From NCBI GenBank assembly GCA_016192525.1, contig JACPTZ010000041.1:1-64000 (forward strand): a stretch of 64,000 bases of DNA, given 5' to 3'. Both the position numbers and the translations under genes were made by a program. Source of the DNA: Planctomycetota bacterium. Its GTDB lineage: Bacteria; Planctomycetota; MHYJ01; JACPTZ01. The first letter of the stretch is position 1, and every line of letters starts with the position of its first letter. Below are positions 56,025 to 64,000 of the stretch, one piece after another. Below the pieces are notes generated by a model. That model had not been told where the DNA came from, searched no databases, and saw nothing but the letters and a program-made list of their open reading frames with translations.

Positions 56025-57920
56025 CTATCCCACCCCGTCCAGCAGCGGCATCAGCATCTTCAGTCTCGCGACCGCGTCCCGAAGCACCGCGGACGCGTTC
56101 TCGCGCAGGACCACATCGGCGTGGATGTCGTAGCGCGTCGGGGTCTTCGTCACGATCACCAGCGAGGCGCCGTTTGACTTTGCTTTCCACGGGAGATAGG
56201 CCGCCGGCTGGACCTCGAGCGAGGTGCCGAGGACGAGGAGGCAGTCACACGCGGCCACGGCCTCGAGGGCGGCCCGGCTCGCCTCGAGCGGCATCGGCTG
56301 TCCGAAGGCCGTCGAGTCGGGCTTGAGGATTCCCTGACAGCCGAGGCAGTACGGGACTCGCACCCCCCCCTCGATCCAGCGGTGCACCTCCGCCCGGTCG
56401 TACCGCTTCCCGCACGCCAGACACGAAACGCTCATCTCGTTCCCGTGCAGCTCGATCACCCGCGCGAGCGAGGTCCCCGCGCGCTGGTGGAGACGATCGA
56501 CGTTTTGCGTGACGATCCGCTCCAGTTTCCCGAGCCGCTCCAGCTCCGCCAGCGCCACGTGGGCCCCGTTCGGCGCCGCGTGGCGGAGGAGGTGGAAGAA
56601 ATCCTCGCTCATCTCCCAGTAGAGGCCCCGCGACTCCTCCGAGGCGATGAAGTTCTCGAAGCGGAAGTGGCGGGCATCGTATTTCTTCCAGGCGATTTCG
56701 TGCGTTCGATAGTCCGGGATGCCGGATTCGGTGCTGATCCCGGCCCCGGTGAAGGCGACGATCCGCCGGGAACGGAGCAGGATCTGCACGAGGCGCCGCT
56801 CCGCCCCATCCGCGGCCGGACCCGGCCGGAGCTCCTCGACCTCGTTCCAGAACCGCCGGGCGAACCGAAACCGCCGGTTCCACTCCGCCGACTCCTCCGG
56901 ACGACCGGCCCAGGCGAGCGGGATGCGCGCCAGGCCCAGCCGCGCCGCCAGGCCCGGCGCGATGCGGTCCAGCGCCAGGACGGTGAGGCAGACCGCCGCG
57001 AAGGGAGTTCCCCAGGCGGGGAGCCCGGCCGCAAGGAGGGTGGTCGAGAGGGAGTGCCAGGCGGGGACGCCCACGACGACGGCGAGGACGGCGAGCGCGA
57101 CGGACGCCGGGTTCAGGGCGAAGAAGAACCCCGCGATCGCCATCGCCAGCGGGATGGAGACGTGGTGGTGCAGCGCCCCGTTCCAGAGCGCGTAGTTCCC
57201 GCCGGCCAGCCAGGATACGGCAAGACTCAGCGCCAGACCTCCCGCCGCCGAGCCGGCGAGGATGCGCGAGTGCACGAGCACCCCGAGGAAGAGGAGGATC
57301 ATCACGGCCCCGTCCCCGGTCACGGCGGTGCGGACCGCGGCCCAGTCCACCTCTTCCCCGCGCGACAGGCGTCCCGTCACATCGAGATCGATCTTGTCCA
57401 GCTCCCAGACGAGGTATCCGGGGGTCACCTCGAATCCCGGGAGGCCGCGGACGGCGAAGAGCAGGGCGTACAGAATGGCGAGCGACGGGAGGCAGAGGAC
57501 CGGGAGATCGAGGGAGGGCCGGGAAAGGATTCGCGCCGACCCCGCCGTGAGAGGAGCGGTCAAGGCCGCGGCGACCGCGAGCAGGGCGATGCCGGCCGGG
57601 GTCTGTTCCCGGAATACGCCCCAGCAGAGTCCGACGAGGAGTCCGTTGAACCCGTAGAGCCCGCTCCTCTCGAGGAGGGGATCGGGACGCAGGAAGCGGG
57701 CGGCGGCGGTGGCGGAGATCAGTCCGACCAGGGAGAGCAGGAACCCCGCCGGACTTCCCACGAGGATCGCCAGGGCGAAGAGCGCCCCGGAGAGCGGGTT
57801 CGCACAGAAAAACGCCTGCCCGTATCCGCGGAGGAGGCTCTCGGCGATTCTTGCCGCGCGGCGTCGGAGAGGGGTGGGGGGGGGCACCTCGAGATTCTCC
57901 AGAGTCCCGGGAACGCTCAC
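56025..57920 (-). CDS. fusion protein: N-terminal urea transporter (UT family)-like domain + C-terminal Sir2 NAD-dependent deacylase
   Basis: UT-like 'QAFFCANPLSGALFALAILVGSPAGFL...ERSGLYGFNGLLVGLCWG' plus multiple TMs; Sir2 'IVAFTGAGISTESGIPDYR', 'IVTQNVDRLHQRAG', 'ELHGNEMSVSCLAC...YCLGCQGILKPD', 'LVLGTSLEVQPAAYLPWKAK'. Confidence 0.88.
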   Translation of the reverse strand: MSVPGTLENLEVPPPTPLRRRAARIAESLLRGYGQAFFCANPLSGALFALAILVGSPAGFLLSLVGLISATAAARFLRPDPLLERSGLYGFNGLLVGLCWGVFREQTPAGIALLAVAAALTAPLTAGSARILSRPSLDLPVLCLPSLAILYALLFAVRGLPGFEVTPGYLVWELDKIDLDVTGRLSRGEEVDWAAVRTAVTGDGAVMILLFLGVLVHSRILAGSAAGGLALSLAVSWLAGGNYALWNGALHHHVSIPLAMAIAGFFFALNPASVALAVLAVVVGVPAWHSLSTTLLAAGLPAWGTPFAAVCLTVLALDRIAPGLAARLGLARIPLAWAGRPEESAEWNRRFRFARRFWNEVEELRPGPAADGAERRLVQILLRSRRIVAFTGAGISTESGIPDYRTHEIAWKKYDARHFRFENFIASEESRGLYWEMSEDFFHLLRHAAPNGAHVALAELERLGKLERIVTQNVDRLHQRAGTSLARVIELHGNEMSVSCLACGKRYDRAEVHRWIEGGVRVPYCLGCQGILKPDSTAFGQPMPLEASRAALEAVAACDCLLVLGTSLEVQPAAYLPWKAKSNGASLVIVTKTPTRYDIHADVVLRENASAVLRDAVARLKMLMPLLDGVG

Positions 57921-57939
57921 TCGCCGGGGTCCGGGGATT

Positions 57940-58335
57940 TCAGACGACCTCTGTTACGTCGGGGTCGCGACGGTCGCGGCCCACGTGCACGGTGGTGTGT
58001 CCGCTCTCGTTCCGGATGGTGATGTTCCATTTTTGGATCGTCCCGGCTCCGAGGATCATCTCGCGACCCAGCTCGTCAGACACGAGAACCTCGTCCTCGA
58101 CCACGCGCTCCCCGATCAGAATGTCGAGGACCGTCGTCCCGGTCACTCCAAGTTTGCCTCCCGCGCTCGCGGTAGCGAGTTCCCTCGACTTTGAATACCG
58201 GAGGACCTGGGTCCCGTGCGGCAGGGCGCTTTCTCGCACGATGGTATGGTGTGACCCCGTATCGAAGAGGGCCGGGACGTGGGCCGTTTCGTCGTTCAGG
58301 TTTCGGAAGGTGACTTCGAGAATGGGCTTGCCCAT
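57940..58335 (-). CDS. retropepsin-like aspartyl protease family protein
   Basis: 131 aa; 'VPALFDTGSHHTIVRESAL' (DTG) and 'MILGAGTIQKWNITI'. Confidence 0.75.
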   Translation of the reverse strand: MGKPILEVTFRNLNDETAHVPALFDTGSHHTIVRESALPHGTQVLRYSKSRELATASAGGKLGVTGTTVLDILIGERVVEDEVLVSDELGREMILGAGTIQKWNITIRNESGHTTVHVGRDRRDPDVTEVV

Positions 58336-58426
58336 GGTGATTCCATGATAGGATTTTCCCCTCGACGTGTCAACCGGATGCCCCGCCCAAATCGTGGGCG
58401 CCTGTGAGGATCCCCCGCCCTCCGAG

Positions 58427-59836
58427 CTACGCGCCCCGGCGCTCTTTCCTTCGCGCCACGAAACTCTTCCGCGTCTCCCTCGTCAGGAGATGCGGCGGGA
58501 TCCGGTCGAGCGCGCGCACGTATTCCGGCGTCTCGCCCTCGCGGATCACCTCCACGCGGTTCCCCGACACGAGCAGCCACGCCGGACGCGGGTAGATGAA
58601 GGTCATCGACTGCGAGTAGTTGTAGGCCCCGACATTCCGCACGACCAGCAGATCGCCCTCGGTGAGCGGCGGGAGCGGGACCGCCGTGCGGATCACGTCG
58701 ATCTGCATGCACAAACATCCCAGCAGGTGGACCTCCTCGAGGCCGAACCGGCTCTCCTTCAGGACCTGGATGTCGTGCTTGTACCAGTACGAGGTCGGAA
58801 GCAGATGCACCCCTCCGTCGACGATCGCCGCCTTCATCCCGTTCGACAACTGTTTCACCGAAACGACGCGTGTCAGAAGAGAGGCCGCCTCGTCCACGAG
58901 GCAGCGGCCCGCCTCGAGGAAGAGCCTCGGACGGGACTTCAGGAAGGGCAGCCTCCGCGTGAGGGGGGTGCAGATCGCTTCCGCGTACTGGTCGAAGGTG
59001 GGGTTCGCCGCTTCGCCTTTCAGGAACTGGGAGTGGAGCGTGTTGGTCGAGGCGAGACCGCCACCGATGTCGAGGTACTCGATCGTGGCGGCGTGACGCG
59101 ATTCCACTTCCGCCGCAAACTGCGCCATCCGGTCCATTCCGCGCGCGTAAAGGCCGGGGTCGTTCACGTAGGTGCCGAGGTGCGCGTGGAGACCGTTCAC
59201 GCGGACGCGTCCGGAGTCGAACGCGCGGCGGCAGGCGTCGGCGGCCTGGCCCGACTCCACGTTGAACCCGAACTTGTCCCACGGCGGGTAGTTCAGGTTC
59301 ATGTTGAGCCGGATCCCCGCGTCCAGCTTCCGCCCCATCCGCCGGGAGAGGCGGATCACGCGGTCGAGCTCCCCGAAGGAGTCGAGGTTGACGATGGATC
59401 CCCGCGTGAAGGCTCGCTCCAGTTCCGCGTCGGTCTTGTGCGGGCCGTTGAAGATCGTCTCCTTCCCCGGCACACCGAGATCTTCGGCGATCCCGTACTC
59501 GAAGCCCGAGACGACCTCGGCCCACGAACCCTCCGACCGGAAGACCGAGCAGATCGCCGAGAGATAGTGCGTCTTGTACGACCAGGCGAGGACCACCTCC
59601 GGGTACCGCCTCGCCACCGCGTCGCGCAGGGAGCGATGCGCCTCACGGAGCCGCCGCTCCGATACCACGTAGACGGGGGTGCCGAACCGGCTCGCCACGT
59701 CGTGGAGCGAGACGCCCTCCAGGCGGTCGAGCGGCGAGGCTGAGTGATTCCGCGAGACCTGCCTCATGAGAGGCCGGACGACGAGGGACTCCAGCGCGGG
59801 GGGATCGTAGGGGAGCGTTGGGGATCGTCGGCTCAT
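58427..59836 (-). CDS. PLP-dependent decarboxylase, fold type III (diaminopimelate/ornithine decarboxylase family)
   Basis: 'SRFGTPVYVVSERRLREAHRSLRDAVARRYPEVVLAWSYKTHYLSAICSVFRSEGSWAEVVSGFEYGIA', 'LHAHLGTYVNDPGLYA', 'EAGRCLVDEAASLLT'; start refined to 59836. Confidence 0.88.
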   Translation of the reverse strand: MSRRSPTLPYDPPALESLVVRPLMRQVSRNHSASPLDRLEGVSLHDVASRFGTPVYVVSERRLREAHRSLRDAVARRYPEVVLAWSYKTHYLSAICSVFRSEGSWAEVVSGFEYGIAEDLGVPGKETIFNGPHKTDAELERAFTRGSIVNLDSFGELDRVIRLSRRMGRKLDAGIRLNMNLNYPPWDKFGFNVESGQAADACRRAFDSGRVRVNGLHAHLGTYVNDPGLYARGMDRMAQFAAEVESRHAATIEYLDIGGGLASTNTLHSQFLKGEAANPTFDQYAEAICTPLTRRLPFLKSRPRLFLEAGRCLVDEAASLLTRVVSVKQLSNGMKAAIVDGGVHLLPTSYWYKHDIQVLKESRFGLEEVHLLGCLCMQIDVIRTAVPLPPLTEGDLLVVRNVGAYNYSQSMTFIYPRPAWLLVSGNRVEVIREGETPEYVRALDRIPPHLLTRETRKSFVARRKERRGA

Positions 59837-60888
59837 GGAGTTCTCCGGGTTCCGGAATCGACGAATGAGGAGTAGACTTCGGACGCGACGGCGACATCCT
59901 CCGTGCCGTGCGCCCCGAGGAGTCCCGCGCGCCAGCGGCCCGGAGTGCACCTCTCGCCCCAGGCGACCGCGACCGCCGCCCGGGGAAGGGGGCATCCCGC
60001 GCGGGAGGCGAGGAGCGACCAGGTCGGGAGGCAGGGGATGCAGCGGGAGAGGACCGGCGTCTCGTCTCCCTGACGGCGGACGAATTCGACCTCCAGCGGG
60101 CCCCGCCACCCGATCGCGCGGGCGAGGCGGGAGGCGAGTTCGAGGAGGTCGGGGGCGGAGACGGTCAGAGCGATCCAGACGGCTCGGTTCTCGGATCGAA
60201 GGAGCACGCGTACGGCCCCGGCCATCACGACCTCCGAGTGAGCGTCCGCGACGAGTCCCACCGACCATTCGTCCCGGTCCCCCGCCTCGCGCGCCGCCCA
60301 CGGGAGGGAGCGGTCCCGGGCCGCCTGCCGGAGCGCTGCTTCGAACTCGGCCTCGGAACGGACCTGCAGTTCGGGCCCTTCCTGCGCGGGTCCCACGCTC
60401 GGCGGATAGCGGAGCCCGGGCCCCGCCGTGGCGGCCGGTCCGTCGACGATGATGCGGTCCCCGCACCAGGGCAAGCCCGCCGTCCGGCAGACCTCGGGGA
60501 GGGACGGTCGGAGCGCCCGGGCGCACGTCGGGGGCGGCGGCAGCGGGACGCGGATTCCGGCCATTTCCAGTCGGGTCGCCAAAGCGGACAGAGAGGGCAC
60601 GGCCGCGGCCTCACCCGGGAGAAGGACGGAACGGGCGCCTCGCGGAGAGATCCGGTGCACGGTCTCCAGGAAGGGAGCGCCGTCCTCTTCGGCGGGATCG
60701 GGGACGATATGGGCCTCGTCAAAGATCGAGTCGAGGTAGTTTCCCGTCGACATCGCCGACGGGGAGAGCGCCACGAGCCTCGGCCGTCGGCCCAGGTTCG
60801 ATTCCCGCAGCGACTCCAGCGCCGCCGCCCCCGCGGAGGGGGCATCGGCGTTCTGCATCCCGTAGACGAATACGATGGCGGGTTTCAT
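59833..60888 (-). CDS. degenerate ATP-grasp-like protein
   Basis: 'SLPWAAREAGDRDEWSVGLVADAHSEVVMAGAVRVLLR', 'AIGWRGPLEVEFVRRQGD..VLSRCIPCLPTW' resembles the ATP-grasp C-terminal pattern of the 63597 ORF; ATGA overlap with decarboxylase. Confidence 0.55.
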   Translation of the reverse strand: MKPAIVFVYGMQNADAPSAGAAALESLRESNLGRRPRLVALSPSAMSTGNYLDSIFDEAHIVPDPAEEDGAPFLETVHRISPRGARSVLLPGEAAAVPSLSALATRLEMAGIRVPLPPPPTCARALRPSLPEVCRTAGLPWCGDRIIVDGPAATAGPGLRYPPSVGPAQEGPELQVRSEAEFEAALRQAARDRSLPWAAREAGDRDEWSVGLVADAHSEVVMAGAVRVLLRSENRAVWIALTVSAPDLLELASRLARAIGWRGPLEVEFVRRQGDETPVLSRCIPCLPTWSLLASRAGCPLPRAAVAVAWGERCTPGRWRAGLLGAHGTEDVAVASEVYSSFVDSGTRRTP

Positions 60889-60904
60889 CGAGGCCTCTTC
60901 CGCT

Positions 60905-61064
60905 TCGGGGATGCGGGTTTCGGGTTTCGGGTTTCGAGTTGAAGAAGAAACAGAAGAAGAAACAGAAGAAGAAACAGATGAGGACGGCTCTCTCGTGCCG
61001 CGGCCTGCACGCTCTCTTGTTGTTTCTGCCTCCTCTGTAACCCGAAACTCGAAACCCGAAACCT
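60905..61064. repeat. GGGTTTCGGGTTTCG / GAAGAAACAG hairpin-type low-complexity repeat
   Basis: Left arm gggtttcgggtttcgggtttcgagtt, right arm aacccgaaactcgaaacccgaaacc; interior purine-rich GAAGAAGAAACAG units. Confidence 0.88.
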
Positions 61065-63600
61065 ACTTCGCCGCCGGGCGAAGTACCGCCAGTCGTTTCA
61101 ATCCCGCGAGCGCCGTCGCATTTTCCGGTGAGAGGCGGAGCGCCTCCAGGAATTCGTTCGCAGCCTGATCGTAGGCGCCGAGATCGAGATGGCACCCGCC
61201 GAGTTCCGCGTGAAGATCCGGGTAGGCGTCGATCGACTTCACCGCCGCGAGGAGGCGCGAATAGGTGGTGGCGGCTTCGTCGATCTTGCCCAGCGCCCGC
61301 TGGGATCGCGCGAGGGCCGTGACGGCGTCACACCCGAGGCTCCACGAAGCGATCATCGGCGGGAGCTTCGACACCTCCCGGTGGAGGATGGAGATCGCCT
61401 TGAGGGGGTCGCCGGCCAGGCTCAGGGACAGGCCGTACCCCGTCTGGGTTTCCTCCTTCATCTCGATCGGGAGGCCGGCCCCTCCTCGCTCCAGCGCCGC
61501 TCCGAAGGCGGTGCAGGCCGCCGCGGGGTATCCGGCGTAGTACCAGCCCCAGCCGGCGGCGGCCTGCAGTTCGGCCGCGCACTTCATCCTGAGAGGATCG
61601 GAGCGCAACCGCTCCCCGTCGAGCAGCGCGGGGCTGATGGCCAGCGCCTTCCGGAAGAGCGCCACGGCCTCGCCCGCCCTGCCGGCCTTCTCCCGGCAAA
61701 GACCCAGGCCGAGGAGCGCCGAAGACGATGTGGGCGAGGCGCCCACGATCTCCTCGAAGGCCCCTCCCGCGAGTTCGGCCTCCCCCGCCCCCCAGAGGCA
61801 CCAGGCGGCGAGCAGACGCGCTTCCCCCGGGCGCGATTCCCTGTCGCCCATCTTCTCGATCGCCGCCAGGGCGTCGTCGTACCGTCCAAGATCGTGCAGG
61901 GCGCTGGCCCGGCCGAACCAGGGATCGGTTCCGGCGTCCAAGGGCATCGACTTGAGGGCGGCCTCGAAGCACGGCAGGGCCTCCTCCGCCCGACCGAGCC
62001 GGACGAAACACCAGCCCAGCAGGTCCTGCAACGCCCAGAGCGCCGCGGCGGGAACCGAATCCCCGAGTCGATCGAGTTCCCCCTTCAGGGTGAGCCGGGC
62101 TCCCGCATAATCGCCGGCGGAATAACTGTTGACCGCACGATCGTAGGCCGCCGTCCGCAAGGCGTCCAGCGCGGCCAGCCCGTCCGACGCATCCGGGTGG
62201 GACGGCGCCAGGGTGGCCGCCTTCTCGAACGCCTCCCGCGCCGAGTCCAGCGACCCCGCCGCATACCGCGACCACCCGAGTCCGCACCACGCGTCCACCC
62301 AGTCCGGGTTCTTCCGGACCACTTCCTCGAAGGCCGGGACGGCGGCCCACGACTGCCCCTTCTTCAGGAAGCACCACGCCCGCAACGAGGCCGCGTCGGC
62401 CCGGATCGTGTAAGAGGTTCCGCCGCTTCCCGCGGTCGGCACGGCCATTTCGAAGAACGGGTGTTGTCCCGGCCCCGCGAGGGCTCGATCGAGTTCGGCG
62501 AGGGCGCTCCCGTAGTATCCCCGGCCGTAGAGGGCGAATCCGAGGCCGGTGCGGGCCTCCGGATCGAGCGGAGCCAGCGCCACGGCGGCGGAGAAGGCCG
62601 TCTGCGCGGCCGCCGCGTACCCGAAGCGGTACCAGGCCCAGCCGATCCTGCAGCGCAGATCGCGCCAGTCGGCGTGCTCCGCCAGGACCGCCGCAAATTC
62701 CGCGTTCTCGCTCATCCACGGGGAGAGGTCCACGGCCGTGGAGAACTCCGCCTTCGCGCCGGCCACATTCCCGTCGCGGGCATGGGCAAGGCCGAGTCCG
62801 AGGTGCGCCTCCGCGTTCGTCGATTCCGCCGTGACCGCCCCCTTGAAGGCCTGGGCGGCCGCGGCCGCGTCCTTGTGACCCAGTCGGGCCCAGCCCAGCA
62901 GGACCTGGTCCGAAGCTGTGAGCTTCTCCGCCTTCTGGAGCCGCGCGAGCGTGGCAAGCGCCTTGTCGTACGTCCCCTGAGCGATCTGGGCCCGGGCCAG
63001 CCCGCGGAGGAGGCCCGACTCGCCCCGCGTCTTCAGGGCCGTCTGGAACCGGGCCTCCGCCTCCTTCGATTCGCCCCGGAAGAGGAGGCACCATCCGATC
63101 ATCTGGTCCAGCCTCCAGCGATCGGACTTCGGAAAACGGTCCGACCTGTCCCGCTCGATGAGGAGGAAAAGGCATTCGGCGCTCTCGTACGACTGCGCCG
63201 AATAGTACGACAGGGCGCGATTGAAGTCCTGCCAGCGCCACGCCGTGATGGCGTCGATCCCCTGCTTCGAGAAGTCGTACGCGGGATTGAGCGCAAGGGC
63301 CTGACGGAACATCTCCTCGGCGGACGCATACTGTCGGAGGTAGTAGTGGCACCAGCCGAGGCCGTCCAGGAGTTCGAACGACTTCGGGTACTTCCTGATC
63401 TCGCGGCGGAATTCGGGCACGGCCTCTTCGTAGCTTCCACCGCGGAAGAGTTCCCAGCAGCTCTTGTCGTCTGCGGCGACCGGAAGGGCGACGAGGGCGA
63501 TGAGGGCGAAGCTGAGGAGGAGCCCGGGCCCCGGGCGTGGCCTCGCCGGTTCCGACGGGTGGACCGGCCCGAGGGACCGGACGGTGAAACCGTTGTTCAT
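61063..63600 (-). CDS. TPR-repeat exported/periplasmic protein
   Basis: 845 aa with signal peptide 'LLLSFALIALVALPVAA'; numerous TPR-like motifs ('GLGWCHYYLRQYASAEEMFRQALALNP'). Confidence 0.9.
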   Translation of the reverse strand: MNNGFTVRSLGPVHPSEPARPRPGPGLLLSFALIALVALPVAADDKSCWELFRGGSYEEAVPEFRREIRKYPKSFELLDGLGWCHYYLRQYASAEEMFRQALALNPAYDFSKQGIDAITAWRWQDFNRALSYYSAQSYESAECLFLLIERDRSDRFPKSDRWRLDQMIGWCLLFRGESKEAEARFQTALKTRGESGLLRGLARAQIAQGTYDKALATLARLQKAEKLTASDQVLLGWARLGHKDAAAAAQAFKGAVTAESTNAEAHLGLGLAHARDGNVAGAKAEFSTAVDLSPWMSENAEFAAVLAEHADWRDLRCRIGWAWYRFGYAAAAQTAFSAAVALAPLDPEARTGLGFALYGRGYYGSALAELDRALAGPGQHPFFEMAVPTAGSGGTSYTIRADAASLRAWCFLKKGQSWAAVPAFEEVVRKNPDWVDAWCGLGWSRYAAGSLDSAREAFEKAATLAPSHPDASDGLAALDALRTAAYDRAVNSYSAGDYAGARLTLKGELDRLGDSVPAAALWALQDLLGWCFVRLGRAEEALPCFEAALKSMPLDAGTDPWFGRASALHDLGRYDDALAAIEKMGDRESRPGEARLLAAWCLWGAGEAELAGGAFEEIVGASPTSSSALLGLGLCREKAGRAGEAVALFRKALAISPALLDGERLRSDPLRMKCAAELQAAAGWGWYYAGYPAAACTAFGAALERGGAGLPIEMKEETQTGYGLSLSLAGDPLKAISILHREVSKLPPMIASWSLGCDAVTALARSQRALGKIDEAATTYSRLLAAVKSIDAYPDLHAELGGCHLDLGAYDQAANEFLEALRLSPENATALAGLKRLAVLRPAAK

Positions 63601-64000
63601 GGGAGAGTCTCCGAAACGCGCCCCCGGACGATGAGGGACGCCAGGTCCGTGGCGGGACGGATGGCGAGGCGCGTGGTGCGGAAGAAGAGTCGCCCGGGGG
63701 GAGGAGTTCTCACCGGACCCACGGGTCGATCGAACAGGAGTCGAAGCAGCGCCATCGGCAGATTGGCGCCGGAGGCGGCGGCGAAGGCGATCCACGCGGG
63801 GAAGCGGGCATTGATCTCGAGCACGACGAACCGGCCCGAGGAGGCCTCCCGCAGCAACTCGACCTCCATCCCGCCCACCCATCGCAGCGCCTCGGCGAGC
63901 CGCTTCCCGATCTCGTGCAGGTCGGGCTCGTCCACGGTGACTCCGGCGAATCCCTTCCCCTTCGCCGTCACCCCGAACTTGCGCATCGCCACGGCCCCGA
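63597..64000 (-). CDS. ATP-grasp family protein, C-terminal part (continues beyond window)
   Basis: 'VTVDEPDLHEIGKRLAEALRWVGGMEVELLREASSGRFVVLEINARFPAWIAFAAASG' ATP-grasp metal/ATP-binding region. Confidence 0.8.
   Translation of the reverse strand, partial: GAVAMRKFGVTAKGKGFAGVTVDEPDLHEIGKRLAEALRWVGGMEVELLREASSGRFVVLEINARFPAWIAFAAASGANLPMALLRLLFDRPVGPVRTPPPGRLFFRTTRLAIRPATDLASLIVRGRVSETLP

Noticed and set aside
60905-61064. Telomere-like TTTCGGG repeats / replicon end
   Set aside because: Internal between co-directional genes and followed by continuing coding sequence; better explained as an interspersed hairpin repeat.

Overview
This is a high-GC bacterial window, probably from an uncultured lineage. 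It is densely coded with about 50 credible CDSs. No rRNA, tRNA or CRISPR array was recognised. Main blocks: a PAP2 phosphatase, a PqqD/MEMO protein, hydrolases and exported proteins (0-9.5 kb); an acyl-CoA/organic-acid catabolic region with HMG-CoA-synthase-like protein, thiolase, nitroreductase, B12-dependent mutase, HyuA/HyuB, V4R, acyl-CoA dehydrogenase and xanthine-dehydrogenase-family genes (9.5-24.7 kb); a Ser/Thr kinase, MFS transporter, transketolase and aminotransferase (24.8-33.3 kb); a minus-strand run of a second molybdenum hydroxylase, IorAB-like 2-oxoacid oxidoreductase, two activase ATPases and two 2-hydroxyacyl-CoA dehydratase/benzoyl-CoA-reductase-like subunits (33.3-44.7 kb); a group-4-hydrogenase-related complex lacking the Ni-ligand CxxC motifs (48-56 kb); a urea transporter-sirtuin fusion (56-58 kb); and a decarboxylase/ATP-grasp/TPR locus (58.4-64 kb). 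The most unusual points are: (1) a small membrane ORF interrupted by an in-frame UGA in a CxxU context, with a SECIS-like GGUC hairpin downstream; (2) a MITE-like family of about 160-169 bp, four copies of which are flanked by perfect 6-bp direct repeats; (3) intergenic-type palindromic or low-complexity repeats that also lie in-frame inside at least three protein genes, similar in concept to Rickettsia palindromic elements; (4) the urea transporter-Sir2 fusion; (5) three genes with localized lesions (a CoxL-type C-terminus, cysteine synthase, and an amber codon in a signal peptide). All calls are from reading the sequence; no database search was run.
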